NCBI GenBank assembly: GCA_023055505.1
Contig: JALIRH010000004.1
Location: 40,280,516 to 40,344,515, forward strand
Length of the DNA: 64,000 nucleotides
Direction of reading: 5' to 3'
Source of the DNA: Callipepla californica brunnescens
Taxonomy: Eukaryota > Chordata > Aves > Galliformes > Odontophoridae
Of the stretch, positions 62,421-64,000 are shown one piece after another (the stretch's first letter is position 1; each line of letters begins with the position of its first letter). The position numbers and the translations under genes are program-made. The notes under the pieces were generated by a model, which worked only from the letters and a program-made list of their open reading frames with translations, was not told where the DNA came from and searched no databases.

Positions 62421-64000
62421 AACAAATTCTCACTTGTCACAGCTTAGGATCTTGCTACTTTGCTGTCATTGCTTTGCTTTCCATCTTGTTACACAGCTGT
62501 TTTTTAAATATTTGAAGCCTGCAGTGCAGGAAACTACGAAAAACTGGACATGTATAAGTCATGTTCTGTGTCAGTTTAGCTCAAAATATTTGGGAATAAA
62601 TTTTAAGACTTTTCCATGACTGAACATAACTGGTAGAGAGGTTCCTGGAGAGATTTCTGTATGTTTGACATTTGTGTAAGTGGATGTAGATGAAGCATAG
62701 ATGACAGAGAAAGACTTGTCATATTCTTAGAAGCTAGAATAGATTTATCTACTGATGCTGGACTCTTAGCTTTGTCCAGCTGCCTGAGAATCACAGCCAA
62801 AATGTAGCTGCTGCTCTCTAAGAGAAGTCTAGTTGTGCTTGAAAGCTGGAACTATTGTACTTATTTCTATTTGTTGGACTGAAATATCTGTCCTGTGTTG
62901 TAACTGTTTCACAGTTCTCTTTTGTCAAGTTACTTGAATTCCAAGTACTTGGAAAATGCTTGCTAATATTATTCAGGTGTCCTGTACTATTAATTTTTTT
63001 TATTCAATACTTGAAAAATCTTTTTCTCCCTTACTGCCTAGATTTCATATTTTCTCCCTTCTTTTACTCCATCTCTTTAAGTTTCATAATTATCTCCATG
63101 GCTTTTCCCAGATGGCCTCCTATGTGTGATACTATCTCACTAAGCTCATCCTTACACACTGAAATCTCTCCTTAAGTTATGGTTTCCTGTGTATAGTTAA
63201 GTCAGATGACCTAAGAATCAATTTCCTACTGCTGTTTCGCCTCTTCAACTTCTACAGTGATCTCCTTTTGAATGAGGAGCAGTCTGAAAAAAGGACTAGC
63301 ACTGACTGGGTAATTAAAAATGTACCTGTCCTCTTACAGGTACTGTTGTAACTCTGTATTCATTAACTAATGATGATGGAAAGAAGAATTGCCTATTAGA
63401 TGCCTTATCCTTCAAGTATAAAGTGAGGTAAACTGTCCTGCTCATTCAAATATCTCTACAATTTAAGCAGGAAAGTATAGCCATGTGGAACCCTATTTTT
63501 CTTCAGTGTATGGTATGCCAACAGCTGGATACAGTGATCACTGGACGTGTTAGGAGGCAATGCGTTGACATAAGTCCATTCTGATCTAGACATGATTAAG
63601 TAAAACAGAAACAGACTTAAAAATTTTACTTAATGATGGTTATTGATACAGCCAATCTGACTGTCTATCAGGACCTGAGCTGTAAACAAGTGTGAATTCC
63701 AGATGTGTGTTTCTTAGACACAGTCTCAAATGTCCTAGTTACAATTTCTATCCTTAGATGTAGCCCAGTAAGACACTGAATTATATGTGTCTCAAGAAAC
63801 TATTCCAGATCTTACTGTCATTGAAAGCCTTTTTTGGTCACATAAATCCTATTTTAAAGGTTTTGAGTTTTCAGCAAAGAAGCACAGTCTCCTAATTTCT
63901 TATGAGCAATGTATGCAGGTGGTCAGAATACATCATTATGGAGATCCTGCTTATCGCACGTTCACAAGAATCATTCCCTCTGCTATATTGTAAGTGACAC
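62421..64000. other. AT-rich non-coding DNA
   Basis: No gene, RNA gene or transposon recognised. Frames of 61-106 codons (for example 62855-63175) are rich in F, L and S, and lack domains. Confidence 0.55.

Noticed and set aside
1..64000. tRNA, rRNA, CRISPR array, bacterial operon or phage features
   Set aside because: Looked for on both strands; nothing matches. The window is vertebrate-like non-coding DNA.

Overview
The window looks like bird nuclear DNA, most likely from a galliform such as chicken or a close relative. Three things point there. Two clear CR1 retrotransposon 3' ends are present (minus strand near 23.2-23.5 kb, plus strand near 50.06-50.78 kb), and CR1 dominates bird genomes. 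A short mariner copy at 36.9-37.5 kb has the layout of the chicken element Galluhop: conserved terminal inverted repeats, the transposase N-terminus joined to the C-terminus, and the middle deleted. The background is AT-rich and repeat-poor, with many A and T homopolymers, which fits a macrochromosomal gene desert or a very large intron.

No protein-coding host gene can be supported. Every open frame outside the transposons is short or low-complexity, or it overlaps a repeat. One 313-base open segment (25168-25480) is bounded by splice-like AG and GT dinucleotides downstream of a TATA-like motif. It is listed only as a weak exon candidate. No rRNA, tRNA, CRISPR array or bacterial feature is present.

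Layout. 0-18.2 kb: AT-rich non-coding DNA with homopolymers, a (TTTTA)n microsatellite and a compact four-run G-quadruplex motif at 11.73 kb. 18.2-18.4 kb: an old MIR-like SINE tail. 19.69-19.9 kb: a motif-dense stretch with two AP-1 sites. 23.2-23.5 kb: CR1, minus strand. 24.97-25.48 kb: TATA-like motif and candidate exon. 28.5-28.9 kb: a GC-richer patch. 29.96-30.52 kb: 562 consecutive purines organised as blocks of AAAAG, AAGGG and AAGAG. 35.3-35.9 kb: enhancer-like AT-rich DNA. 36.9-37.5 kb: mariner MITE. 38.7-39.1 kb: a second GC-richer patch. 42.6-42.9 kb: a possible ancient amniote repeat. 47.95-48.04 kb: a homopolymer cluster, followed by a homeodomain/POU motif cluster. 49.47-50.78 kb: a CR1 scrap and a longer CR1 carrying the reverse transcriptase C-terminus. 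58.2 and 62.2 kb: two diverged copies of a promoter-like module (TATA-like box followed by a splice-donor-like site) in the same orientation.

The features do not form a pathway. The most noteworthy items are the block-structured polypurine/G-quadruplex tract and the paired promoter-like modules.
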